Of a DNA stretch of 64,000 bases, positions 47,276-55,584 are shown in pieces. This DNA comes from Halopseudomonas pelagia CL-AP6 (GTDB lineage: Bacteria > Pseudomonadota > Gammaproteobacteria > Pseudomonadales > Pseudomonadaceae). Under the pieces are notes generated by a model. That model was not told the origin of the DNA and ran no database searches. It saw only the letters and a program-made list of their open reading frames with translations. The stretch spans positions 62,001 to 126,000 of the forward strand of contig NZ_AROI01000009.1 of NCBI RefSeq assembly GCF_000410875.1. The letters run 5' to 3'. How positions within the stretch are numbered: position 1 is the first letter of the stretch; each line of letters starts with the position of its first letter. Position numbers and translations under genes: made by a program.

Positions 47276-47998
47276 GTGAAAGACGCAGAATTGTGCCGCT
47301 GGTTGCTGGAGGTGAACGAGCCCTGGGAGGTCAGCCGGATCCGTGTCGATACCCACAGCCGCGAGGTGCATGCTTACCTGAGCACTGGCAAGAGCTGGTT
47401 CGGCCGCTACCTCGGCGAACAGCCCCGTTCACGCTGGCGGCATACCAATATCGGCGTTTACAAGACCTATATCCATGCCAGCCTGCCGGAGCAGGACGGC
47501 CTGCCAGCGCACCCCTTCCTCGGTAAAAGCGCCAGCGACTTCACCCATGGCCTGGCCCGGCGGGTGATCCAGTGCATGCAGGACGGCCTGCGCTATAGTC
47601 AGGTCTGCACCCTGCTGGATATCGACATTCACCTTGCCTGGCAGATCAAGCATGCGATCGAGTCTGGCCAGTTGGCCACGGCGGACACGGAGCTGCGGGC
47701 ACGCCTGCAACTGGACGATCCGGCGGGACAAACCGGCAGCACCATTCCCGCCAGCGACGACCGGGCATGGGTGCGCCTGCTGGCGCTGGATTGCCCGTTC
47801 GAGATCCGTTTGCTGAGTCTGAAATTGCTGCTGGCCCGCGCCCGCCAGGACTTTACCAGGGCGCATGACCCGGATATACAGGTCCTCCGGATCAGTGAAC
47901 TGCGGCGCTTCTTCATCAAGCATGAAAAGCATCTGGAGCACGAGATTGCCCAGCTGAACAGCGATCGGCAGCAGGCCACAGAGGGCGACCAGCCATGA
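47276..47998 (+). CDS. ISL3-transposase-like N-terminal DNA-binding protein
   Basis: The 240-residue protein follows the plan of the N-terminal part of ISL3-family transposases: Pro16-Trp-Glu-Val at the start, Arg53-Trp-Arg-His followed by a TYIHASLP strand, and a helix-turn-helix-like region at about 85-130 (ASDFTHGL to AWQIKHAIESG). The paired cysteines of the zinc finger are missing, and no DDE catalytic domain follows; instead there is a helical C-terminus of about 80 residues. GTG 47276 is chosen for its GGGAGG site 5 bases upstream; an earlier GTG at 47234 has none. It overlaps the next gene by ATGA. Codon use is markedly GC3-rich. Probable domesticated DNA-binding protein; function unknown. 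Confidence 0.65.
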   Translation: MKDAELCRWLLEVNEPWEVSRIRVDTHSREVHAYLSTGKSWFGRYLGEQPRSRWRHTNIGVYKTYIHASLPEQDGLPAHPFLGKSASDFTHGLARRVIQCMQDGLRYSQVCTLLDIDIHLAWQIKHAIESGQLATADTELRARLQLDDPAGQTGSTIPASDDRAWVRLLALDCPFEIRLLSLKLLLARARQDFTRAHDPDIQVLRISELRRFFIKHEKHLEHEIAQLNSDRQQATEGDQP

Positions 47999-48990
47999 GC
48001 AACGCCACTGCGACAAGCGCACTGCTCGATCTGCGCCAGGCCAGCGCCTTGATCGAGCGCGGCGAAACCCTGGCCATCGCCGGCCATATCGAGTGCCTGG
48101 CAGCATTGCCCAAGGGCAACTGGATCGGCGGCACCACCCCCTATTTCATGGCGAGCGAGGGCGGCACCTGTCGTCTCGACCGGGTGTTCGTCCAGCGCTT
48201 CGGTCAACCGGACGGCGAAATCGTCTGCTATGACCGCGAGCGGCTACCGCACATGCTTGAAGACGCCCCGGAAAATGGCTTCAGCATCGTCATTCTGCCG
48301 GCCGCCAGCGCCGTGCTCGAGGACTATGCCCGCGAAGCCCCCAACTATACCGACATGTACATCAAGCCGATTGCCGGCTGGGTCGCGGGCGTGCACCTGG
48401 ATCAGCTGGGCAGCGCCCAGGCCCAGGTGATCGACGGCCGCAGCGGTCACTGTTATACCGACCAAGCCATCGTCCTGCACATCCCCCTGCCGCACGACCA
48501 GGCGGCGGTGGTGCATGCGGTGAACCTGTTCAAGCCCGGCGCGGGACCGACGTTGAACTTCGACCAGACTGGCTTTGCCGCCCGCGACTGCCTGATCGAT
48601 GGCGTACGCGGCAGCCTGCTGGAGCTGATCCGCGCGCGCGGCATCGACACCCGCCTGCCGCTGGTGGCCGACTACTGCGGGGCCATGATCAATGTCAGCA
48701 TCCAGTCGCTGGAGTCTGAGCCGGGTCTGGTGTCCTTCTACGCGCCGGTGTTCGCCGGGGTCAACTACCGGTTCGCCGACGCGGTGGAGGACTACAGCGA
48801 GCGCTTCCTGGAAGCCATGCCCAGCGACGGCGGCCCCATCCTGTTCGGCTGCAACTGCATCCTCAATTATCTCTATTCGCAGTTGCAGGGACGCCAGACG
48901 GCGCGCCTCACCGGCCCCATCACCTTCGGCGAGGTCGCCTACCAGTTGCTCAACCAGACGGCGGTCTACCTGACGCTCGAACAGGACTGA
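47995..48990 (+). CDS. FIST-like putative sensor protein
   Basis: The 331-residue soluble protein has no signal peptide or membrane helix. Features resembling FIST domains are a WIGGTTPYFMASEGG turn near residues 42-56, a GWVAGVHLDQLG segment in the middle, a FGCNCILNYLY strand, and a C-terminal ITFGEV...LNQTAVYLTL like the ending GEI...HNQT of FIST_C. FIST proteins sense small ligands, and NosP binds haem and nitric oxide; assignment here is from pattern memory and is tentative. It is coupled by ATGA to the ISL3-like gene, with the same GC3-rich codon use, so the two probably work together. Confidence 0.5.
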   Translation: MSNATATSALLDLRQASALIERGETLAIAGHIECLAALPKGNWIGGTTPYFMASEGGTCRLDRVFVQRFGQPDGEIVCYDRERLPHMLEDAPENGFSIVILPAASAVLEDYAREAPNYTDMYIKPIAGWVAGVHLDQLGSAQAQVIDGRSGHCYTDQAIVLHIPLPHDQAAVVHAVNLFKPGAGPTLNFDQTGFAARDCLIDGVRGSLLELIRARGIDTRLPLVADYCGAMINVSIQSLESEPGLVSFYAPVFAGVNYRFADAVEDYSERFLEAMPSDGGPILFGCNCILNYLYSQLQGRQTARLTGPITFGEVAYQLLNQTAVYLTLEQD

Positions 48991-49474
48991 ATAACGTACA
49001 TCGCTGCGCAGAAGAAGGGCGGCGGCGCTGCTCGGGATTTGTCGGAAACCCTGCGCCAGCGCCTCAAAGCCCCTGGCGAGTGGTTTCGCCCGAGCCGATT
49101 TGCCTGGTCGATCAGCGCCTGCTGGCCCGTCGCGGCTAAATCTCCTCCCTCAGATAGCAGCTCATCATCGGGACGCTTCCAGGTCCAGTAACGACAGCGT
49201 GGATTGCCGGGTTCATTTTGACCGGACTTTGTGTCGCGCAGGTTGACTTTTATCACTTCACAACCAGGAGCAGATGCTGTGTGCTCATCGGGTACGCATG
49301 GGTTGTGGGTCGATAGGGCGGCGCTTTCAGGGCTCCGTGACGCCAAGCTTTTGTTGATAAAAGTCAAGATCGCAGGGCGTATTTGATCGACATTGCATAA
49401 CCCTGGCCGCGTGGCGAGCATGTGCCGGTCACGCAGTTACCATGTGGCGGTCGAGCCGCGATGGAATGAAAATG
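48991..49474. other. Decayed or mobile-derived intergenic region
   Basis: This stretch of almost 500 bases has no convincing gene. A minus-strand open frame runs over 48966-49421 (its best-looking part reads NLRDTKSGQNEPG and RYWTWKRPDDELL), but it lacks a ribosome site and crosses the end of the FIST-like gene. It is probably a remnant. The 125-bp inverted-repeat structure at 49243-49367 lies within it. Confidence 0.4.
49243..49367. repeat. 125-bp structure with perfect 13-bp inverted ends (MITE-like)
   Basis: TTGACTTTTATCA (49243-49255) is repeated inverted as TGATAAAAGTCAA (49355-49367). An inner pair CACAACC/GGTTGTG (49259-49265 and 49301-49307) is also inverted. CGCAGG occurs immediately left (49237-49242) and 3 bases right (49371-49376), a possible but offset target duplication. 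There is no coding capacity. It could be a miniature inverted-repeat element, IS ends left after deletion, or a structured RNA. Confidence 0.5.
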
Positions 49475-49852
49475 TTATTTTTCCGGTTTTTTAAGCAGGT
49501 CGGCCAGTGCCGAAAAAGGATTGTGAGTGGCTACCGCTGTTGTCGGCGAACTCACGGATGCGTCTGAGAAGTATTGTTGGTCGGTGTAGCGCGAGTGCTC
49601 ATTGTCATGGCAGAAAAGACACAGCAGTTCCCAGTTTGAACCGTCTTGTGGGTTGTTGTCGTGGTTGTGATCGCGATGATGTACCGTCAGTTCACTGACC
49701 CGCTTGCCGCTGAACTCCCGCGCGCAGCGTCCGCACACCCAAGGATACATCTTCAACGCTTTGTCCCGGTAGCCGGTCTCGCGGCGCTGTTGGGCCTCGG
49801 CGAGAATCTTGTCCAGCTTGCCGGTGGGGTTGGCATTGCCGTTGGCGTTCAT
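49475..49852 (-). CDS. yajD: YajD-like HNH nuclease family protein
   Basis: The 125-residue protein has the YajD layout: CGRC near residue 40, LTVHHRDHNHDNNP around 56-69 giving the first part of the HNH motif, and a later CLFCHDNEH. The two Cys-x-x-Cys pairs presumably bind a structural zinc. HNH proteins cut nucleic acids, but the cellular role of YajD is unknown. A GAGG site precedes the ATG. It is the last gene of the minus-strand operon with greB, 58 bases downstream of it. Confidence 0.88.
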   Translation of the reverse strand: MNANGNANPTGKLDKILAEAQQRRETGYRDKALKMYPWVCGRCAREFSGKRVSELTVHHRDHNHDNNPQDGSNWELLCLFCHDNEHSRYTDQQYFSDASVSSPTTAVATHNPFSALADLLKKPEK

Positions 49853-49910
49853 GCTCGACCTCGTTGCTGTAATGGAAGGTTAGGGTGGTGATATTCACAG
49901 TCTAGTCTGA

Positions 49911-50420
49911 TCATGACGTTGGCTCGCTGTAGTTGATGGCGGTAATCCAGTAATGCTTTTCCCCGACGGGTGCCAGCAGGCTGATTTCATTATCCAACGA
50001 TTTACCCAGCAGCGCACGGGCCATGGGGCTGTCGATGCTGATGTGCCGCCGCTGAGTGTCTATTTCATCGGGCCCTACTATACGCAATTGCAGCGCCTGG
50101 CCGTCTTCGTCCTCGAGGCTGACCCAGGCGCTGAAATAGACCTTCGAGCAATCCGAGGGTTGCTGCGCAACGACCTTGAGGCTCTCCAGGCGTTTGCGCA
50201 GAAAGCGTACCCGGCTGTCTATTTCGCGGAGCATTTTCTTGCCGTAGATATATTCTGCGTTCTCCGATCGATCGCCCAGCGCCGCTGCGTCGCTCACCGC
50301 CTGGGTGACTGCCGGCCGGCGCACATACCAGAGCTCATGCAGTTCGTCGCGCAGACGCTGCGCCCCTTCGGCGGTGATCAACGGCGTGCCGGCGCTGCGC
50401 GGCGGTCGGTAGCGGCTCAT
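49911..50420 (-). CDS. greB: Transcript cleavage factor GreB
   Basis: The 169-residue protein has the Gre coiled-coil N-terminal domain with the acidic tip GDRSENAEY and the GreB-type KKMLREIDSRVRFLRKRLE helix. A C-terminal FKBP-like domain ends in PVGEKHYWITAI. It rescues backtracked RNA polymerase by stimulating RNA cleavage. ATG 50418-50420 (minus) is chosen: it lies two bases after the permease stop and gives the usual MSRYRPP start, whereas the upstream frame runs into the permease gene. Confidence 0.94.
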   Translation of the reverse strand: MSRYRPPRSAGTPLITAEGAQRLRDELHELWYVRRPAVTQAVSDAAALGDRSENAEYIYGKKMLREIDSRVRFLRKRLESLKVVAQQPSDCSKVYFSAWVSLEDEDGQALQLRIVGPDEIDTQRRHISIDSPMARALLGKSLDNEISLLAPVGEKHYWITAINYSEPTS

Positions 50421-50422
50421 CC

Positions 50423-52924
50423 TCAGTTGCCCCGGTTGATCAGGCGCATCGGACTTTCGCGCACCACGGCCCGGGTGCCCAAGGCGCCAGCAGCGCCAAT
50501 CAGCAAGGCGCCGCCCAGCGGGATGGCCAGCCACAATAGGTAGTGCGGCCGCCAGTCCAGATTCAGCGCATAGCGGTACAGCAGCAGCGTAATCAGCTCT
50601 GCGGCGACGATGGCCATGACCCCGGCCAGCGCACCGAGCAGGGCAAACTCCATCAGGTTGGCCTGGCGCAGCAGTTGTCTGCGCGCCCCCAGGGTGCGCA
50701 GCAGGGCGCCTTCGTAGAGCCGATTGTCCAGCGTCGACTGCAGCGCGGCAAACAGCACGGTAAAGCCCGCCAGCAGCACAAACAGCAATACGTACTCCAC
50801 CGCCAGGGTCACCTGGGCGAGAATCTCGCGTATCTGCGCGAGTATGGCTTCCACTTCGAGCAGGGTCATCGCCGGAAATTCCCTGGTCAGCTCGCGCAGT
50901 GCGTCACGCTGCTCAACCGGCAGGCTGAAGCTGGTCAGGATGGTCGTGGGCATGTTGTCCAGCGTGCCGGGCGAGAACACCATGTAGAAGTTGGGCGTAA
51001 AGTTGTCCCAGTTCACTTCGCGGAAACTGCTGACCCGGGCTTCGACGATCTGCCCGCCGATCACGAAAGTCAGCAGGTCATCCAGTTTCAGACCCAGGCT
51101 CGCGGCCAGCTCGGATTCTACTGATACCAGTGCCGCATCCACCGCTACATCCTCTGCCCACCATTGGCCACCGATTAAGGCATTGTCTGCGGCCATCTCG
51201 GCCGAGGAGGTCAGACTCAAATCGCGGCTGACAGCGCGTTCTCCCTGGCTGTCCTTGGTAACGATCTCACGTACTGGTTGATGGTTGATTTCATTCAGGC
51301 GACCGGGCGTAACCGGGTAGAGCGGGGCACTGACTGCGCCGATGCGATTCAGCGCAGCGGAAAAGGCATCGGCTTCACTGGGCAGAATATTCAGTGCGAA
51401 ATGGTTGGGAGTGTCCTCTGGCAATTGCGCTTGCCAGGTATCCAACAGTTCAGTGCGCATGATCAGTACCACGACCATGGACATCAAAATCAAGCCAAAG
51501 GCGAGAATTTGTCCTGCCGCTGCGGTGGGTTGCTTGAGCAGTTGGCCGCTGCCCAGGCGCCATGCCAGACTGGCGTTGCGCAAGCGGCCGCCGGCGGCAC
51601 GCAAGAGTATTAGCGCTACCAGGCCGAGCGCCAGCGCGGCCAGTGCGCCGCCGAACACGACGGCCAGGGTGATACGCAGATCGCCGGTGAACTGCCACAT
51701 CAATAGCGTCAAGCTGGCGAGCGCCAGCCCATAAATCAGCCAAGCACTGCTGGGCAGCGGCGCTAGATCTCGGCGTAATACCCGCAGTGGTGCCACCTGT
51801 CCGAGCCTGAGGAGCGGTGGCAAGGCAAAGCCGGCCAGCGCGATCAAGCCAGTGGCAGCGCCGACCAGCAGGGGTTTGAGGCCAACGCCCGGCAGGTTAG
51901 GCGGTAGCAGATCACGTAACAGGTATACCAGGCCCCACTGCATTACCCAGCCCAGTACCAAGCCCATCACTGTAGCTATCAGGCCAAGACAGGCCAGTTG
52001 GATGACAAAGATCCCCATTACCTTGCGGCGGCTCGCACCCAGGCAGCGAAGCAAGGCACTGGTATCAAAATGCCGACTGGCAAAGCGGCTGGCGGACAGG
52101 GCCACGGCCACGCCGGCGAGGACTACCGCAGCAATACTGGCCAGCCCAAGAAACTGGCCAGCGCGCTCCAGCGCGCCGCCAATCTGGCGATTATCATCTG
52201 CGACCGTGGTCAGGCGCTGGTGGCTTTCCAGTTTTGGGCTCAGCCACTGGCTGTAGCCCTGCAACGCCGCTTCGTCGCCGCTGAGCAATAGCCGGTAACG
52301 CACACGGCTGCCGGGTTGGACCACATTGGTAGCTTCAAGATCGGCCATGTTCATCAGTACGCGGGGTGTGAGGCTGTAGAAATCACCTGCCCGGTCCGGC
52401 TCATGGGTCAGCAAGGCACTAACCTCTAGGCGGCTAACGCCCACATCCAGGCTGGAGCCACTATCCAGTTCCAGGTAAGCAGCCAGGCGCGGCTCGATCC
52501 ATAGCTGACCCGGTGGGGGTACGCCTGTGGCGATCTGCTCTTCGCCGAACAGTTGCTCGGCAATACGCACCTCACCGCGCAGCGGGTAGCCGTCCGTGAC
52601 CGCTTTGACGCTGGACAATTGCATGTCGTCATCGCTGGCCATGACGCTGGAAAATTCTACTACTTCGACATGCTCCAGTCCCCGTGCCTTTGCCTCCTGG
52701 AGGTATTGCTCAGGCAACACCGAGCGTGAGGAGATGATCATGTCCGCGCCAAGAAATTCTGCCGCGCGGCTGACCATGCCGCGTTGCAGGCGGTCAGTGA
52801 AGAAGCTGATCGCGGTACTGACCAGCACTGCGATCACTAGCGCCATGACCAATACGCGCAGCTCGCCCGCGCGCCATTCCCGGGTCAGTAGCCGGGCTGC
52901 CAGGGGCAGCGTGCTGTTACGCAT
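50423..52924 (-). CDS. ABC exporter permease (YbbP-like, two FtsX domains)
   Basis: The 833-residue inner-membrane protein has one N-terminal helix (about residues 25-45), a periplasmic domain, a first FtsX-type helix group (about 255-400), further helices near 420-495, a second periplasmic domain and a C-terminal three-helix FtsX group (about 710-820). This is the YbbP layout of MacB-superfamily systems that extrude lipophilic compounds. ATG 52922-52924 (minus) is chosen, overlapping the ATPase gene by 8 bases. It pairs with the ATPase upstream. The substrate is unknown. Confidence 0.9.
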   Translation of the reverse strand: MRNSTLPLAARLLTREWRAGELRVLVMALVIAVLVSTAISFFTDRLQRGMVSRAAEFLGADMIISSRSVLPEQYLQEAKARGLEHVEVVEFSSVMASDDDMQLSSVKAVTDGYPLRGEVRIAEQLFGEEQIATGVPPPGQLWIEPRLAAYLELDSGSSLDVGVSRLEVSALLTHEPDRAGDFYSLTPRVLMNMADLEATNVVQPGSRVRYRLLLSGDEAALQGYSQWLSPKLESHQRLTTVADDNRQIGGALERAGQFLGLASIAAVVLAGVAVALSASRFASRHFDTSALLRCLGASRRKVMGIFVIQLACLGLIATVMGLVLGWVMQWGLVYLLRDLLPPNLPGVGLKPLLVGAATGLIALAGFALPPLLRLGQVAPLRVLRRDLAPLPSSAWLIYGLALASLTLLMWQFTGDLRITLAVVFGGALAALALGLVALILLRAAGGRLRNASLAWRLGSGQLLKQPTAAAGQILAFGLILMSMVVVLIMRTELLDTWQAQLPEDTPNHFALNILPSEADAFSAALNRIGAVSAPLYPVTPGRLNEINHQPVREIVTKDSQGERAVSRDLSLTSSAEMAADNALIGGQWWAEDVAVDAALVSVESELAASLGLKLDDLLTFVIGGQIVEARVSSFREVNWDNFTPNFYMVFSPGTLDNMPTTILTSFSLPVEQRDALRELTREFPAMTLLEVEAILAQIREILAQVTLAVEYVLLFVLLAGFTVLFAALQSTLDNRLYEGALLRTLGARRQLLRQANLMEFALLGALAGVMAIVAAELITLLLYRYALNLDWRPHYLLWLAIPLGGALLIGAAGALGTRAVVRESPMRLINRGN

Positions 52925-53600
52925 GGGCGGCCTCCAGCAAACGCCCAGCCTCCAGATGCAGGGCGCTGTGGCAGCGCTCCGCCAGCCGCTGATCGTGGGT
53001 GACCAATACCAGAGTTGCGCCCTGCTCACGGTTCAACTCGAACAAGAGGTCGGTAATGCGCTGGCCGGTGACGGCATCCAGGTTGCCGGTGGGTTCGTCG
53101 GCGAAAAGGATGTCCGGCTCGCTGGCAAAGGCTCTGGCGATGGCGACCCGTTGCTGCTCACCCCCCGACAGTTGTCGCGGATAGTGCGTCAGCCTGGCGG
53201 CCAAGCCGACCCGGGCGAGCAGATCCCCAGCCCGGGCCTGGGCATCTTTGCGACCATGCAGCTCCAGCGGCAGCATCACATTTTCCAGCGCTGTCAGGCT
53301 ATCGAGCAGTTGAAAGGACTGGAACACAAACCCGACATGCTCGGCACGCAGCGCAGCGCGTTGATCCTCATCCAGCTGGCTGAGCGTTTTCCCGGCCAGA
53401 TGGACTTCGCCACTGCTGGGCAAATCCAGGCCGGCGAGCAGGCTGAGCAGCGTCGACTTGCCCGAACCGGAGGCGCCGACAATGGCTACGCTGCTGCCGC
53501 GGCTGATTTGCAGGCTGACATTGTCTAGAATCGTCAGGTCTGCTTCCGAGCTGCGGACGACTTTGCTAAGGTGGCTGGCAACGATGACGTTGTCTGACAT
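52917..53600 (-). CDS. ybbA: ABC exporter ATPase (YbbA-like)
   Basis: ATP-binding subunit of 227 residues. Walker A GASGSGKST is at 42-50, the Q-loop is in FVFQSFQLL, the signature LSGGEQQ starts at 144, and Walker B ends in Asp168-Glu169. It belongs to the LolD/MacB-type group by its pattern. It is divergent from tesA with only about 20 bases between start codons, the same pairing as tesA-ybbA in E. coli. It is the first gene of the four-gene operon ending in yajD. Confidence 0.95.
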   Translation of the reverse strand: MSDNVIVASHLSKVVRSSEADLTILDNVSLQISRGSSVAIVGASGSGKSTLLSLLAGLDLPSSGEVHLAGKTLSQLDEDQRAALRAEHVGFVFQSFQLLDSLTALENVMLPLELHGRKDAQARAGDLLARVGLAARLTHYPRQLSGGEQQRVAIARAFASEPDILFADEPTGNLDAVTGQRITDLLFELNREQGATLVLVTHDQRLAERCHSALHLEAGRLLEAAHA

Positions 53601-53620
53601 GGAATCTGCCTTTGAGAAAT

Positions 53621-54235
53621 GTGAAAAAAGTATTGCTGGTTTGCTTGTTGTTAGCGGCGCCAGTAATGACTGCTGGTGCCCAGGGTATATTGATTGTCGG
53701 AGATAGTATCAGTGCCGCTTTCGGTCTGGAAATCGATCAGGGCTGGACCGCTCTGTTGGAACAGCGCTTGGAGCAGCAGGGGGTCGACGCCAGTGTCATC
53801 AATGCCTCGGTCAGTGGCGACACTACCGCCGGGGGGCTGGCCCGCTTACCACGGCTGCTGGAGCAGCATGGGCCGGCCCTGGTCGTGATAGAATTGGGCG
53901 GTAATGACGGGTTGCGTGGAATGCCTCCAAACAATATGCAACAGAATCTTTCGGCGATGGTAGAGCAGTCGTTGGAGTCTGGCGCAGAGGTATTACTGTT
54001 GGGTATGCGTATCCCGCCTAATTACGGTGTGCGCTATACCCAGGCCTTCGAGCAGGTCTTTGCTGACGTTAGTGATGAGTACGATATCGCGTTGATGCCG
54101 TTCGTACTGGAGGGGATTGCGGGGGAAGCGGATCAAAGTCTGATGCAGTCTGATGGTATCCATCCGACTGCTGCTGCTCAGTCGCAGATTTTGGAGAATG
54201 TTTGGCCCTATATTGAGGCTTGGTTGCAGCCTTGA
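53621..54235 (+). CDS. tesA: Arylesterase / lysophospholipase TesA (SGNH hydrolase)
   Basis: Periplasmic SGNH-family esterase of 204 residues. The signal peptide is MKKVLLVCLLLAAPVMTAGA. The SGNH blocks are Gly27-Asp28-Ser29 (nucleophile), Gly-Gly-Asn95-Asp and Asp178-x-x-His181. It hydrolyses acyl-CoA, lysophospholipid and aryl esters in relatives. GTG 53621 is chosen because it yields a compact signal peptide; a TTG at 53612 with an upstream GGA is possible and would add three residues. The leader must overlap the divergent ATPase gene. It is followed by two more genes in the same direction. Confidence 0.92.
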   Translation: MKKVLLVCLLLAAPVMTAGAQGILIVGDSISAAFGLEIDQGWTALLEQRLEQQGVDASVINASVSGDTTAGGLARLPRLLEQHGPALVVIELGGNDGLRGMPPNNMQQNLSAMVEQSLESGAEVLLLGMRIPPNYGVRYTQAFEQVFADVSDEYDIALMPFVLEGIAGEADQSLMQSDGIHPTAAAQSQILENVWPYIEAWLQP

Positions 54236-54263
54236 TGCCGCCATTAATTGGGAGAGGTATTAG

Positions 54264-54614
54264 GTGACGGTTGCGTGGTTGGCCAAGCGGTGGTGTGTAG
54301 TAGAGCAGAATGAACAACAGGACCTGTTTGTTGGAGATCCTTGGCATACACACATGGTGGATATCAACATGCGTCTGGATAACCCAGTAGAGCGGACCTT
54401 GTGTGGCGATCTGCTGCCCGCTCGCCCGGTTTACCGGGAGTTGCTGCGTGCGGTGTTGCCCAGTCTTTGCCCGCAATGCCTGAGCCAGGCGCGCGCAAGC
54501 AAGGGTGTTGGTAGCAAGAAGCAACTAACACCCGCTGAGCGCTCGTGCTCTGACGAGGCTGGGTTCCGCGCTACTGCGCAGCAGTTCGAGCTTTACCGCC
54601 AGGGTGGGCAGTGA
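54264..54614 (+). CDS. Small conserved protein with a CPQC motif
   Basis: The 116-residue protein starts with GTG behind a strong GGGAGAGG site. It is probably cytoplasmic. It contains an RTLCGDLLPARPVYRE segment and a CPQCL motif about 70 residues in, which could form a small metal site together with the earlier cysteines. I do not recognise a function. It lies between tesA and the L,D-transpeptidase, ending one base before the latter's ATG, so it is part of this operon. Confidence 0.72.
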   Translation: MTVAWLAKRWCVVEQNEQQDLFVGDPWHTHMVDINMRLDNPVERTLCGDLLPARPVYRELLRAVLPSLCPQCLSQARASKGVGSKKQLTPAERSCSDEAGFRATAQQFELYRQGGQ

Positions 54615-54615
54615 A

Positions 54616-55521
54616 ATGGCGGTCCGCACCCTGTTACTGGGTTTGCTACTGGTTGCTCCCGCACTGGCTGCTTACGAATACCCCTTGGACGGCCCCGAGC
54701 AGAGCGTGATCGGCAAAGCGCTGAGCGTGCAGGCTGTTTATGAAGATACGCTGGCCGATCTGGGTGAACATTACGGCTTTGGTTACCTGGAAATGCTGGC
54801 CGCCAATCCTGGTCTCGATCCCTGGCTGCCAGGCGACGGAGCGCATATTACGCTGCCCGCCGAGCGGATCCTGCCAGAGGGGCCGCGTGAAGGTATTGTG
54901 ATCAACTTGCCGGAATACCGTTTGTACTATTACCCCCCGGAAGGCGATCGGGTTATCACCTATCCGGTGGGCATCGGCCGTGAAGGCTGGTCGTCTCCGT
55001 TGGGCGACACCCAGGTGGCGCGCAAGGAAGCCAATCCATCCTGGTATCCGCCTCAGTCGATCCGGGATGAGCACGCCGCAAAGGGTGATTTTTTGCCTAC
55101 AGTGGTGCCGCCAGGGCCGGACAACCCAATGGGGCCGTTTAAAATGAATCTGGCGATGGGCGCCTATGTGATTCACGGCACCAATAAGAAATTTGGTATT
55201 GGCATGCGTGTGAGTCACGGCTGTTTTCGCATGCGTAATGAGGATGTCGCCGCGCTTTTTCCGTTAATCCCGATCGGTACGCCGGTGCGCATAGTCAACC
55301 AGCCTTACAAGCTTGGGTTGCGCAATGACGAGCTGCTAATCGAGGTTCACACGCCGCTGGATGAGCACGGCATGCCATCAACCATAGATCGTCAGGCTGC
55401 TGTCCAGCAATTGCTGGCAGAAGAGGCGGAGCGCTTTATCGATCTGCGTTTGGACTGGAACCGTATTCGTGATGCCGTTTTCGAGGAAAGTGGCATGCCC
55501 ACTGCGATAGGGCAGAGGTAG
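54616..55521 (+). CDS. L,D-transpeptidase (YkuD domain, ErfK/YbiS-like)
   Basis: Exported enzyme of 301 residues with a signal peptide (residues 1-19) and a LysM-like stretch (about 38-82). A YkuD catalytic domain follows with His187 in IHGTN and the SHGC motif at Ser200-His201-Gly202-Cys203 (Cys203 is the nucleophile). In relatives it attaches the murein lipoprotein to peptidoglycan or makes 3-3 cross-links. Here the gene faces oprI, encoding the likely lipoprotein substrate, which supports the first role. ATG 54616 is chosen as it gives a clean signal peptide. Confidence 0.93.
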   Translation: MAVRTLLLGLLLVAPALAAYEYPLDGPEQSVIGKALSVQAVYEDTLADLGEHYGFGYLEMLAANPGLDPWLPGDGAHITLPAERILPEGPREGIVINLPEYRLYYYPPEGDRVITYPVGIGREGWSSPLGDTQVARKEANPSWYPPQSIRDEHAAKGDFLPTVVPPGPDNPMGPFKMNLAMGAYVIHGTNKKFGIGMRVSHGCFRMRNEDVAALFPLIPIGTPVRIVNQPYKLGLRNDELLIEVHTPLDEHGMPSTIDRQAAVQQLLAEEAERFIDLRLDWNRIRDAVFEESGMPTAIGQR

Positions 55522-55527
55522 GCGATG

Positions 55528-55565
55528 GCAGATAACGCCGGCCCGAATAGACCGGCATCATCTGC
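55528..55565. terminator. Bidirectional hairpin between L,D-transpeptidase and oprI
   Basis: GCAGAT (55528-55533) and ATCTGC (55560-55565) enclose a GCCGG/CCGGC inner stem, with three mismatched bases between them. It lies between two converging genes and probably ends both transcripts, although T runs are lacking. Confidence 0.55.
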
Positions 55566-55584
55566 TCGCACAACAGAGCAATAG

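Noticed and set aside
47276-47998. Intact ISL3 insertion sequence
   Set aside because: There is no DDE catalytic domain, and the gene has the size, coupling and codon use of a stable operon gene. The inverted repeats at 49243-49367 do not bracket it.
49243-49367. Integron attC-like recombination site
   Set aside because: Although it is an inverted-repeat structure of suitable size, the required GTTRRRY and RYYYAAC core sites are not present (GTTGATA fails at the third purine), and no integrase or cassette is nearby.
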